The position numbers were made by a program, and so were the translations under genes. A stretch of DNA of 64,000 nucleotides, from assembly GCA_961205875.1 (NCBI GenBank), contig OY540816.1, forward strand, positions 16,564,701 through 16,628,700, written 5' to 3'. Below the pieces are notes generated by a model that saw only the letters and a program-made list of their open reading frames with translations, did no database searches and was not told the DNA's origin. Of the stretch, positions 1 through 9,730 are shown piece by piece. Numbering within the stretch: position 1 is the first letter of the stretch; each line of letters begins with the position of its first letter. The DNA is from Sialis fuliginosa (lineage: Eukaryota > Arthropoda > Insecta > Megaloptera > Sialidae).

Positions 1-1485
1 AAGAATAATAATAATTATACATTTATATTACAAGAATAATAATACATATATAATTCATTATACAAAATACATTAGAAATAAGGTTTTCGGTGTATTTTCA
101 TACCAAAAACACTTAATCGTTTCTTAAATATTAGAAGATGATAGTTTCTCATTAGTATTAATTACTATTCAAATTAAATAATTTAAAAAGAATCAACTAT
201 ATTTAGTATATGTATATTCACTACTTCATAATGTACTCTTCTTACATAATATTTAAACTATCATTTTCGAAAAAGAAAAAACAAAATTTATTCGCTTAAC
301 TTAACCTAATGAAAAATGAAATTAACTAAACACGGAAATTTAAAACTATATATAAACATTACCAATACTAAAAATGGTGTTGAAAATTGTCAAAAGTATA
401 AAATAAAATATAATATTCGATAATCGTCAATATATATAAGAACATTTTTTTTTTTACAAGAAATACAAAAAATTAAATTTAAATGAAAAATTTATTAACT
501 ACATTACTTCATGAAAATTTTGACAATTTTTAAATTTAGACTTCAAATTAATGACAATCGTACACACCATATTTTAATTTAATTAAATTAAATCCCTTTA
601 ATAGGAATGTCAAAATCTTCACGCATATACCCTAAATAAACGAACAAAAACATAACCTGTTACTATTAAAAGAATTCAGAGGAGAAAGCAAAACTCTTTT
701 ATTTTTTTCGGGCATAATTAACTGGATCGGATTTGGATAATGTTTTTTTATAATAATAATTGACATAATGAAATCGATATAAATAGAAAAATATAATATA
801 CAAGAATCCATTTACACAAACTTCCAAAAAAAAAGAAACTATAAAGGTATATTTATATATATAAAATAAATTGCAAGCATATAAAAATTCACTCTCTAAT
901 TACAAAATTATATTTTTATATTTACACATATTTTTTTAGATACATTACTTACAATTTTTTTAAATAGATCATGCGACAACATACTTTGAAAATCTGATCC
1001 AGTTAAAAATACATAATTTTTTAAATATGCTTCCTCCTCTTCAAAAAAGTATTGCCGAGTAGATTTAAGAAACTCACTAAAAAAAAGTTAAGGATTCTGG
1101 AATTTTTGAATATACTTTGTGATAATCAATGCATTTTATTTAGTGCCATGGTGCATTAGACGACGTAAAACATACTTTACGATATGACAGTAAGACATCA
1201 TAGACCCAAACAAGAATAGTGTTATTTATTACAACAATTCTATCAATCGTCAACGGATTTCTCACAAGACGCGCGTTACGACCACAATGGTTTTTATTCA
1301 CGTCCAGAAAACATGAAATCAGAATCGAACACTTATCATACTTATATTTTTTCAACATTTTCTTTTTTATAGGGCTTAAACAGATAAACATCAAACACTT
1401 TAAATGTGGTCGGACTTTACATAAACATACGGCATGTTAAAGTATCATTACACTTACTGCGATCATTTCTGTTTTATTTTTGTGT
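1..1485 (-). other. pum: Probable pum 3' UTR and downstream sequence
   Basis: This AT-rich stretch follows the pum stop codon on the minus strand and has no convincing coding frame. The short open frames between 1140 and 1702 on the + strand are chance frames or shadows of the last exon. Several minus-strand AATAAA hexamers occur, so the cleavage site cannot be chosen by eye. One Pumilio-type site lies at 919-926. The call as UTR is inference from position. Confidence 0.6.
919..926 (-). promoter_or_regulatory. Pumilio response element-like octamer in the pum 3' UTR
   Basis: Read on the minus strand this is TGTAAATA, which fits the Pumilio recognition consensus UGUANAUA. Pumilio proteins often regulate their own mRNA in animals, so the site could be autoregulatory. 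A single octamer in about 1.5 kb of AT-rich DNA can arise by chance, so the match is weak on its own. Confidence 0.35.
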
Positions 1486-1738
1486 TTACATTACACCATT
1501 ACTCGGAGGTCCGATGGGTCCCAGGTCGCTACCGATAGCTCCCATTGCGCTCGCTGTCTTCATGAAGAACTTCTCCAGTTTTGCGATGATGTGCTTGCCG
1601 TATGTGTATTTGCGGAGCGAATTCAAGTGGGGTCGTATCTTATGCATAAGAACTTTACGTTGTGTGGGTTCCGAGACATCGATCATTTTCTGTACGACAT
1701 AATTTGCATACTGATCTTTCATCATGACGTGAAGAGCA
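1486..1738 (-). CDS. pum: Pumilio, last coding exon (PUM repeat 8 and C-terminus)
   Basis: This exon encodes the eighth PUM repeat ([16 protein letters not shown]) with RNA-contacting residues N, Y and Q, then the C-terminal helices ([15 protein letters not shown]). It ends in [13 protein letters not shown] and a stop at 1486-1488. That tail closely resembles the C-terminus of vertebrate PUM1 (DLGPIGGPPNGML), whereas Drosophila Pum carries a long divergent tail here. The acceptor is TTGCAG before 1738. One base of the codon comes from this exon and two from the previous one, giving Asn in FNDNALHVMM. The fit to the family is very strong. Confidence 0.96.
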
Positions 1739-1793
1739 CTGCAATTTGAAAATAATACATGCTTTAATGTTTAGCAATTTGATCTTTTCTTAA

Positions 1794-1919
1794 CCCTTTG
1801 AGTAGTGAGTTAATTTTTCAGCATATATTAAAATAACTTACAAACATGATTGATAGATGTATGCAAAAAAAATAGATTCATAGTCTTGCCGTACCGGTAC
1901 GGCTATACTGCTCAAAGGG
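1794..1919. mobile_element. piggyBac-like MITE, 126 bp
   Basis: The terminal inverted repeats begin CCCTTTGAGTAGT and, read from the other end, CCCTTTGAGCAGT. TTAA lies at 1790-1793 and 1920-1923 on both sides. TTAA target duplication and a CCC start are hallmarks of piggyBac. There is no coding capacity. It sits in the 303-bp pum intron between the exons for PUM repeats 7 and 8 and makes up about 40 percent of that intron. Confidence 0.85.
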
Positions 1920-2041
1920 TTAAAATCTTTTGAAGAACTTTAGAAAAGTTATAAATCTTGTGGTACGTAAGATATCGACCAAAAAGGAATAAAATTCATG
2001 GATTAATAAATACTTTTGTATTTAACAAACAAATCACTTAC

Positions 2042-2210
2042 TTGTCATTAAATCCGCATACTTCTTCAATAAGCAAGGCTCGTTCAGCTCGAGTGGCATG
2101 GGTGACACATTTCTCTACAACATTGCTGGCAAACTTGTGTTGAGATAAGGTTAGAACTTTTCCTCTGACTGCTCCAATCAATTGTGCCTTGTCTTCAGGC
2201 TTTCCATGTT
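2042..2210 (-). CDS. pum: Pumilio exon (PUM repeat 7)
   Basis: The exon encodes EHGKPEDK, then repeat 7 ([20 protein letters not shown]) with the S-N-E triplet that reads the first U-G of the RNA site in the family. It ends in the loop [15 protein letters not shown] before repeat 8. In Drosophila Pum the Phe of this loop (CTFNDN) contacts Nanos, and it is kept here. The acceptor is TTTCAG after 2211. The donor GTAAGT starts at 2041. Two bases of the Asn codon lie at its 3' end. Confidence 0.96.
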
Positions 2211-2321
2211 CTGAAATTTCAACATTTATTGTTATTAAAACACATATCATTCACTGAAAAATATATTATTAATATTAATAAATAGAAATAAAACATAACA
2301 TAATTGAAGATATATATTCAC

Positions 2322-2511
2322 CTAAAACATGTTGAATAACGTAGTTTCCAAACTGGTCTTCGATCAGTGCTGCTGTATGAGCGTGGAGCTCTTGAAGTAA
2401 AGGTGCTGTCTGTTCCGGAGTGCAGTGTTCCAATACGCGCTGAATTACTCTACATCCGTACGGATGAGTGCTTAATGTATATACTTGTCCAGTAAATGAT
2501 TTTATAATAAA
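2322..2511 (-). CDS. pum: Pumilio exon (PUM repeats 5 and 6)
   Basis: The exon reads [22 protein letters not shown] and onward through repeat 5 (RNA-contacting C, R, Q). Repeat 6 follows ([17 protein letters not shown]). The acceptor is TTACAG before 2511 and the donor GTGAAT starts at 2321. It enters in phase 0 and leaves one G that completes Glu in HVLEHG. All key residues of both repeats are intact. Confidence 0.96.
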
Positions 2512-2576
2512 CTGTAACAAATAATTTTTAATTATTCATTTTGTTCTGGCAACTTTAAACAAAAATATTGACATAC

Positions 2577-3421
2577 CTGTAATGCAGAAGGGTCTACTTT
2601 TTCAATACACTTTTGTACAACATGATTTCCATTTTGGTCTTTGACACATTTTAAAACATGTCCATCCAATTCACGGACAATCTCCTGCTGATGTTCGGCA
2701 GGTATTGATTCCAGAGCTTTTTGTATAACTCTGCAGCCGTACATCTGCAGTGCTAGCTGCAAAACATGACCTCTGACCTTTTGCGCCAATGTTGTTTTCT
2801 GCTCTGCTGTCCCAAACTCAAAGAATTTCTGGATAACGTAATTACCAAAAACATCAGTCATCAAACTGTAAGCATGTGACAAGATTTCATTGAAAACAAG
2901 CTGTTTTTCAGCAACAGTTGCTCGTTCCAATTTTTGTTGAATAAATCTGGACCCGTGCTGATCTTGTGAAAATTCTACTATATGATTTGCGAGATCACGC
3001 AGTTGTAAATTTGGGTATCTGTTGTTACGGAATTCCTCAAGAAGCCTTGACCTTCCTGTGGGTTTGTCTAGTGTAGGTGTGACAGGTGTGAGAGTGGGTC
3101 TCGTGCCAGCATTTAATTTTGTGAAGAGAGAGCTTGTTGAACCGAACATATTATTCGTTGTGAGACTCGTTGCTACAGATGTAGCACGGTATTTTGCTTC
3201 GGCTCCTGGAGCCGCTGATATGACGCGGTTGTTTACGAGACCTCCTAGTTGTAGAGGTGCGGCGGGAGGTGGTGTCAGACTATTGGTTAGTGGGCTAGGG
3301 CTTCCGCCTAATCCGTAGTTAATTGGCCATTTCGACCTGTACTCTAATGACGGTGAAAATGCAGATGTGTTGCGGTCGAAGGAATCGCGACGACCTGTGT
3401 TACTAGATGTTAAACCTAAAC
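2577..3421 (-). CDS. pum: Pumilio exon (linker and PUM repeats 1-4)
   Basis: This is the largest exon. Its first half is linker with blocks shared with insect or vertebrate Pumilio: [27 protein letters not shown] and NNMFGS. The PUM domain starts near [20 protein letters not shown]. Repeat 1 ([13 protein letters not shown]), repeat 2 ([13 protein letters not shown]), repeat 3 ([13 protein letters not shown]) and repeat 4 ([13 protein letters not shown]) carry S-R-Q, N-Y-Q, C-R-Q and N-H-Q. With repeats 5-8 the triplets predict binding to UGUANAUA. The acceptor is TTTACAG after 3422 and the donor GTATGT starts at 2576. The exon enters with two bases of a Gly codon and leaves in phase 0. Confidence 0.96.
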
Positions 3422-3873
3422 CTGTAAATAAAAATTATATTAATGAAAATACTGAAAATAATAAAAATGTGACAGATACAAAAAAGTTTGAGAATTTTTG
3501 AACTATCATTTAATTAACATACAAATTCAATGAATAAAATGGCATAACAATTACAAGTTAATGAATTGATATTAAGCCTAATTTAAGAAAGCAGAATATA
3601 TGAAAGCAGTATTCTTTTTTAACAACTTGGTAAATATTTTAATGATGATTATATTTGAGTATAGTATTTGTTATGTTTTTTTATATACATATGAAAATGA
3701 AATGACCAATTTAATTTATTTGTAAATGCACAAAAATTTACAAATAACACCTTGCTACTTACATCGTAGTATCATGAAATTAATATTAAAATACAAATGA
3801 ATATAAAATAACTGTTAAGGATAAAACTAATCATTATAAGTATTAGAGCATGCACGTAAGTCTTTTCACATAC
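3422..3873 (-). other. pum: pum intron, 452 bp
   Basis: The intron runs from donor GTATGT at 3873 to acceptor TTTACAG at 3422 on the minus strand. It is AT-rich and I see no element or repeat in it. Confidence 0.85.
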
Positions 3874-4014
3874 CAGACTGTAATTGTGCTGCAGGCGTTG
3901 GTGAACCAAGAGTACCGAGCGAAGTATTAGCAAAAGGCCCTGAGTTGGGAGGGCCGGGCGTCGCTTGCGGAGCATGTAGACCCGAAAATAGCGTCGCAGA
4001 AGTCTGAGCTACGC
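3874..4014 (-). CDS. pum: Pumilio exon (low-complexity linker)
   Basis: The exon encodes VAQTSATLFSGLHAPQ and then a Pro/Gly/Ser/Ala-rich stretch ending SPTPAAQLQSG. It belongs to the disordered, poorly conserved part of Pumilio upstream of the PUM domain, so the evidence is frame and splice phase rather than strong homology. Two leading bases complete Gly with the upstream exon (GGTLGG). The last base starts the Gly of SGLGLTSSN. The donor is GTATGT at 3873 and the acceptor GGCAG after 4015. At 141 nt it is a multiple of three, so it could be skipped without a frame change. Confidence 0.88.
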
Positions 4015-4827
4015 CTGCCATCACCAAAGCAAGCAAATATGTTAGTTACAAACCACCGATAGATTTTTTTATACAAAGCTTTTTTCACTACAGAATGGTA
4101 ATGTAAATCTTGCAACAAAATAGTTGGAAGATACTATATCAGAATTAAGTCATGGTTAAAAACTTATTGTATTCTTATAATTCAAGTTTATTTAATGAAA
4201 GTTTTATAAAACTCGAAAAATTGTATCAAATTTTGTTGTGTTTACCATCACCATTCTGCAGTTTTTAGTAAAATATATTACACTGGAATTATTATTTAAA
4301 TTTTCATTAAAGACTGATAACATAATTTATTTTCCATACTTACAAAATAAACCAAACATTTGGAGGTTATTTGATTGTAACGATGTCATTATTGTAAATT
4401 TTGATGTATGTAATTAAATATTCTTAAAAAGTTTGATTATAATATTTTCTATAATACTTAATCTGTACAATTTACATTAGAATATTAGAAAATATCATGA
4501 TAATTAAAAGTACTGTATTTTTATATGTACATACATACAAACTTATTTGATCACTTATATTCAACTCACATCAAATATCAAATTAATCTATGAATGGTTC
4601 TTTTTAGTAACTGTTATTTTTGTTATGGAATACAATTGCTAATAAATAAAACTTAATATAATTTCATGCAATTTATACAAATGATATGTATAGTATGTAC
4701 AGAAGATACCAATAAAGTTTTTAATAATATAGTTAAAGACTGCCATGACATTTTACATTCTAATATTTACAAATAAAATAATCATACATAATTCACATCT
4801 GTCAAACCTAAATCATCAATATTACAT

Positions 4828-5613
4828 ATGATTGGACATGAAATAATATTTCGGCAAAAAATTTCAAAGCTCTTCACAAATGTGGCACTTATTTCTTTTA
4901 GTATATTTGCATTATATATATCCGCACAATGTGCTTCAAATTATGGAAAGAAATGGATAATGGATAACTATAACATTCTAGAAGATTATGAAAAAGGTGT
5001 CGTGATGCATTTTATGGAACCCAAAACTATTGTTAAATTGTATCCAGAATTTTTTACATCTTTTACAGCAATGCTTTCATATATGATGCTAATAGGTGCT
5101 ATACTTTTTAATGGAACATACTTTGTTTGTTTCCCGGCATTGTTAATAAATTATTTTGATCTGGTAAAAGCTTCGGCAGCTTTTATTATATCTGCATTTT
5201 ATACTTTTCATGAAGAAATGCGTTCAACAAGTTATCAATACATGATAACTGCAACGTTATGGGGATTTTATCAGTTAGTATTTGGGTTACTTATATACGA
5301 TTTCATACATGACTCATATATGAAAGAAATAATACAACGGCAGATAAATAAGAATAGAGAAAAATCAGAACACCCAGTTGAATTTCCAACAAAAGAAGAC
5401 TTTGTTAATATGAAACTACCACTTTTTGATGATAAATATTTCCCAGCATTGCTCGCTGATAAAAATTCTTCAAAGATACCAATACGAGAACAAGGACTTT
5501 TAGAAAAATGGGAAACAACTTGGAAACAAAAACAAAAAGTTACAGAATGTCTCAGCAAGTTCAACGAATGTGTAGTTAGTCATGAAGAAATTTCAACAAA
5601 ATTAAAAGAATGA
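4828..5613 (+). CDS. Unrecognised intronless membrane protein nested in a pum intron
   Basis: A single open frame of 261 residues runs antisense to pum inside the 4015-6236 intron. Hydrophobic segments lie at about residues 17-36, 77-110 (long enough for one or two passes), 112-127 and 138-160. The C-terminal 100 residues are charged, with EKWETTWKQKQK and a Lys/Glu-rich end, and probably lie outside the membrane. An in-frame stop at 4789-4791 precedes the ATG and no AG acceptor lies just upstream, so the start at 4828 is reasonable. AATAAA at 5646-5651 follows the stop. I do not recognise the family. The absence of introns suggests a retrogene or a lineage-specific gene. Length, hydrophobic pattern and the poly(A) signal argue against chance. 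Confidence 0.7.
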   Translation: MIGHEIIFRQKISKLFTNVALISFSIFALYISAQCASNYGKKWIMDNYNILEDYEKGVVMHFMEPKTIVKLYPEFFTSFTAMLSYMMLIGAILFNGTYFVCFPALLINYFDLVKASAAFIISAFYTFHEEMRSTSYQYMITATLWGFYQLVFGLLIYDFIHDSYMKEIIQRQINKNREKSEHPVEFPTKEDFVNMKLPLFDDKYFPALLADKNSSKIPIREQGLLEKWETTWKQKQKVTECLSKFNECVVSHEEISTKLKE

Positions 5614-5645
5614 ACTTTTCATAAATGGAGATCAGATGAGTTTTG

Positions 5646-5651
5646 AATAAA
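5646..5651 (+). terminator. Poly(A) signal AATAAA of the nested gene
   Basis: The hexamer lies 33 nt after the nested gene's stop codon and is followed by an A-rich run. The position suits a very short 3' UTR. Confidence 0.45.
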
Positions 5652-6236
5652 AAAAAAATGTATTATAAGTTATGTACAAAAAAGTAATTAGTAAAAAATC
5701 GTTCATCATATTAGACCTTACTTCTCATTTATTTGTTGTTTTGCTATTAATTTATTGTACGTAGCAATAGTTATCTCTATTAGTTATGAAGTATTTACAA
5801 TTGATTTTTATTAATCTTCCATTAAGAGCGTGGATTACACACACACCACTCTTTTAAACACTGTGTTTGTTTCGCTATAACTTACAATATCACAATAAAA
5901 CACTTCAACTAACTAACAAAAGGGCGCGTGTGTAAATAGGATATAAGTATTAGTTGTAACAGTTTTTAAAAGAGTAGTTTACATGTATAATTCACATGCC
6001 TAACGGAGAGTTAACTACTGTAAACATAGTTATGTTAAAAGTCACAGCAACTTATATTTTGAACATAATATTACAATAATACACATTACAAGTAATTATC
6101 ACACACATCACCATCAGTTTTAAAACAGATTTAATAATTACATTTCCCTATAAATAGTGTAAAAACCATAATGATGTGTACAATAATCATTCTGTATATG
6201 ATATAACTGATTAAACAGAACAAATTCTCAACATAC
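5652..6236 (-). other. pum: Remainder of pum intron
   Basis: This is AT-rich intron between the nested gene and the donor GTATGT at 6236. I see no gene, repeat or RNA in it. Confidence 0.6.
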
Positions 6237-6621
6237 CTCCTAATGTTCCTCCATTTACTGTCGGTGTATTGACATTCGTAGCATACATGTTGGGCGTGCC
6301 GGAATACAAACTGGCAGCTGCCGCAGCAGCACCTGGTGCTTGTCTCTGGGCAGCAGCAGCCGCTGCCTGTTGCTGTACGATTAGTGGCGCCGGCGACACG
6401 AGTCTCATCGGTGTGCCATTACGCATGGCGGCAGCGTTCTGGGCTACCAGTAGCTGACCTCCTCCGTTAGTGTCGTAGTAGGGCACGATGTATCCGCCTT
6501 GGAGCGCTGCTGATTCTTGTCCTGATGGAGAGAGTGGTCTGCGAGCCGTCGCTGTACCTCCTTGCTGGATAAGGTTAGCGGGGTAAACACCCCATTGAGG
6601 TACACCATAGTATTGTGGCAT
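6237..6621 (-). CDS. pum: Pumilio exon (MPQYYGV...WGVYPANL linker)
   Basis: The exon starts MPQYYGVPQWGVYPANLIQQ, matching the PQYYGVPWGVYPANL block of human PUM1 and MPYYGVAPWGMYPGNL of Drosophila. It continues with ARRPLSPSGQ, PYYDTNGGGQLLV, TPMRLVSPAPLIV and a short poly-Ala/Gln stretch. TPMRLVSPAP is also in Drosophila Pum. The acceptor is TTCCAG after 6622 and the donor GTATGT starts at 6236. It enters in phase 0 and leaves one G that completes Gly. Confidence 0.95.
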
Positions 6622-9155
6622 CTGGAATAATAATATATACATTTTATGAAAACGTTTATACAGGACAAACAGAGAAACTGTGGTTTCTTAGTCACTTACA
6701 ATAAATAAAATAATATAATCATACATTTTATTTATTAAAATGTTTAAAAAATATATTTTGTTCGAACTTTTAAATTGAATGTATAATTAAGAAAAAGCTA
6801 GTTTACATTTTCCCCATAAAAAAAAATCAAAATGTTATTAAAAGTTAATAAATAATAATAATAATCTTACTTTGGGCCGTATTCTTTTGCGATTTTCAAA
6901 CATGACGAAAAATTTTGAAACAATAATAACACATCCAAAAATTATTATGTTCAAAACTGGACTAATGCGCATATGAAATACAAAATATATCTTAAGTTTT
7001 GAGTTTTAGAAGTAGGGAGTAGAAATAAACAAGTGTTAAAATGAATCAGCGCTATAATATTGAACAATGATGGCAATTGACCATCGACAGTATTTTTATC
7101 TATTACATTGTTTTAACAAGAAGTGTTAAGAACAGTAACTGCGTTGTTCCCACGCACAAAAAAGCAGGGGTGTACGATTTAATTATTACAAGTGATTGTT
7201 TAGAATTCTAGAACAGGGCTTCTTAAAGTGGTGGGCCGTGACCTTCCCACAAGGGAACCGTGAAGAACCGCAAATATAACAAATAAATATATTAATTATA
7301 AAACTTTGTTAAAATACTGAAATGTTAAAATGATTATATTTTTACAAAGAACTGTTTTTTTTAATTTCAAGTGTTATTTTTCTTTAAATCAAGCATTTTA
7401 AATTGTTGGCGTGAATTCTAAATACTTCCTTTACGGCTAGATAGCACCAAAATTGTACAATATTGTACAGGCATGAATACGAAACAAATAAATTCTATTT
7501 AATCTACCTGGGTTGCAAAAAAAATAATTAGGGGAGCCGTGGGTTATCAATTTCATTTGCAGAGGAGCCGCGGCATAAAAAAGTTTAAGAAGCACTGTTC
7601 TAGAAAACATTATTCAAAATATTTATAAATATCAAATCAAATAAAAATATCTAAAAATATTTTCAAAAATTTCATATTATATTATTTTATATAACTGAAA
7701 AATGGCACCAATCAATATAAAGCAATGTGTATTGAAATTATCAAGTTACTCTTCTGTCTAGTTAAATTATCACATTGCAGATAAAAAATTGATTAATAAT
7801 AATAATATAAATTAATATTCTACACACAATGGAAAATTGCCGCCCCTTTAAAATAATTTTTTATATTATTATTTTTTTCGTTAAAATACATATTACAGCC
7901 CTGTTCTAAATACATAATTACATACACATTTGTCTAACGGTCATTTTTATTGCTTGTGGTTGAGAAAAAGAAAATACATCTTTTAAACCGAATATTGATT
8001 TATTGCAGATAATAAAAGAAACCCTACTTGTTACAGAAATACATGTTTTCTACCTAATGGTATTTGTTTTAAAATCTTAAAATATTTACATATTTTATAA
8101 AGAATAACATTTCGCAAACTTAAAATTTACAAAATAGGTAATAAATTTTGAACAGATTTTCTAAGTACAAGTGCATCAACCATTACCTATGTTTATGTAT
8201 ATTATTGTATGGTTATTTGTTGAAATATTGAATATAATGTACGTAATTAGAGATCGTCATCATAATGCAGTAGGTACTGACGCACGTACGCCACTGCAGT
8301 TGTCTGCACGTGTACATGCGGTGGATAAGTAATGTTATATATTGTATCTATCATCAAATATTTATTGTTAATTATTTAATTTTATCTTTTTTTCGGGGGG
8401 TTCCAACTTCCAACCTTAAAAATTATAAAAAAAAGTTTTTTGATAATTCCTAGCTACAATTTTCTGCATATTTTAAGCACAAAACAAAAAAGTTCCCAAC
8501 AAGTAAGTAAAAAGAAAACTTGCAATTTTGTGAAAATGATGAAAAAATCATAGACGTAAAGTATGGACCGCGCATTCTATATTAACATAATGGTGTAATG
8601 CTGTGTTAAGAAGAAGAAAAAAATAGCAACACGGTGTTTTAAAACACTTCGTATTTAAAAATGTATAGGGTTTGTTGCACTTTTGTCAAAAAGATACTGT
8701 TTTGTTTTTTCGGTCTAAACACGGCATAACATTTCTTCAAAACAGTAAGAGAAGCGTTGGCGTTTGGGATATATCTATCTCTTTTCTCAGAAGAATGAAA
8801 TAGTTACTCCAGTTTAAATAAGGACAAGTATATCCCAAATCATGTTCTATCTCTTTCTTTTGACACGGCTCTGTTTTCGAGTCATGTCCATGATCTATGT
8901 CTATGGAGAAAAAATATTTTTTAATTACTCCGATCGTTCTGAGATCTTGTTAATTTATTGATCGAAAAAAAAATTAAAATCGGTACATATGTTTTTCGAC
9001 ATTTTTATGATAGAATTCAAAATATTTAATTATTTTTTTTTGCCCTTTCTATTCTTATATCTACGAAAAGTCCATTTTAAAGTTGTTGCGTAATTTCAAT
9101 TACAAGTTCAAATTATATATTCAGATCATAAGAAGAAAAAGAGGAGATTACTCAC
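6622..9155 (-). other. pum: pum intron, 2.5 kb
   Basis: The intron runs from donor GTGAGT at 9155 to acceptor TTCCAG at 6622. The only recognisable element is the hAT-type MITE at 7214-7597. The rest (6622-7205 and 7606-9155) is AT-rich with no gene or repeat that I can support. Confidence 0.8.
7214..7597. mobile_element. hAT-type non-autonomous element, 384 bp
   Basis: The ends are CAGGGCTTCTTAAA and, inverted, CAGTGCTTCTTAAA, fitting the CAGNG start of hAT elements. The flanks are a perfect 8-bp duplication, TTCTAGAA, at 7206-7213 and 7598-7605. GCCGTG-type motifs recur in inverted orientation just inside both ends. There is no transposase. The intact duplication suggests fairly recent insertion. 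Confidence 0.9.
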
Positions 9156-9479
9156 CCCGGATGTGATCAAGGTGGCCGGTACGTATGGCGCAGCAGCCGC
9201 AGCGTCCGCTCCATGTTGCGCGGCCGCTGCAGCCGCAGCATTGAGCACATACGGTGGTTGCGCAAACGCCGCCGCCGCCGCTGCGGCCGCGGGTGTCTGT
9301 TGCTGTTGGGCGGCCGCTGCTGCAGCCTGCTGCGCAGCCGCCGCGGCAAGGTACTGCTGTTGTTGTAATAACTGTAGCTGCGCCGCTGTTGTGGCACTCG
9401 GTTGGGAAAGTGACTGCGCGGCCGCTGCCGCCACGGCTTGTTGGTTCTGCTGTTGTTGTTGTTGTGATCGGAATAGTTG
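9156..9479 (-). CDS. pum: Pumilio exon (poly-Gln/poly-Ala region)
   Basis: The exon encodes 108 residues beginning QLFRSQQQQQQNQQAV. QQLFRSQ is shared with Drosophila Pum and QQLFQR with human PUM1, which fixes its place in the protein. Then come long Ala runs mixed with Gln, QPPYVLN (compare SYVINPG in Drosophila and PYIISAAPG in human) and a final PYVPATLITSG. It is GC-rich in an AT-rich setting because of mixed GCN alanine codons. The antisense cysteine-rich frames here are shadows. The acceptor is TTTTCAG after 9480 with a T-rich tract and the donor is GTGAGT at 9155. Both ends are phase 0. Confidence 0.94.
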
Positions 9480-9710
9480 CTGAAAATAAAAAAAAACACC
9501 TCTTATTAGTAATTAATTAATTGTCTCAACATATCTAACTATCAAAAATGCGCAGTTTGTTTGAAATAATTCTAAAAATAAAAACTGATTTACATCATTG
9601 AGAATTTTTTTTAAATCAATATATTTTTTTTTGTTAATTATCGACATAGCTTTTAAAATGTTCTCTACAAAATGCCAAAACAAAAACAAGAAGGTATAAA
9701 AGCATAGTGA

Positions 9711-9730
9711 GGGGGGGGGGGGGGGGGGGG
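9711..9730. repeat. Homopolymer of 20 G
   Basis: Twenty G residues in a row in the intron, about 230 bp upstream (in pum sense) of the Gln/Ala exon, where it reads as poly-C. The run length may be unreliable in the assembly. Confidence 0.95.

Noticed and set aside
1140-1702. Open frames on both strands of the pum 3' end
   Set aside because: Short and without similarity; those from 1406 overlap the last pum exon in antisense.
9163-9520. Open frames antisense to or out of frame with the Gln/Ala exon
   Set aside because: Cys-rich, Pro-rich and Arg-rich readings are shadows of GC-rich repeats of the true exon.
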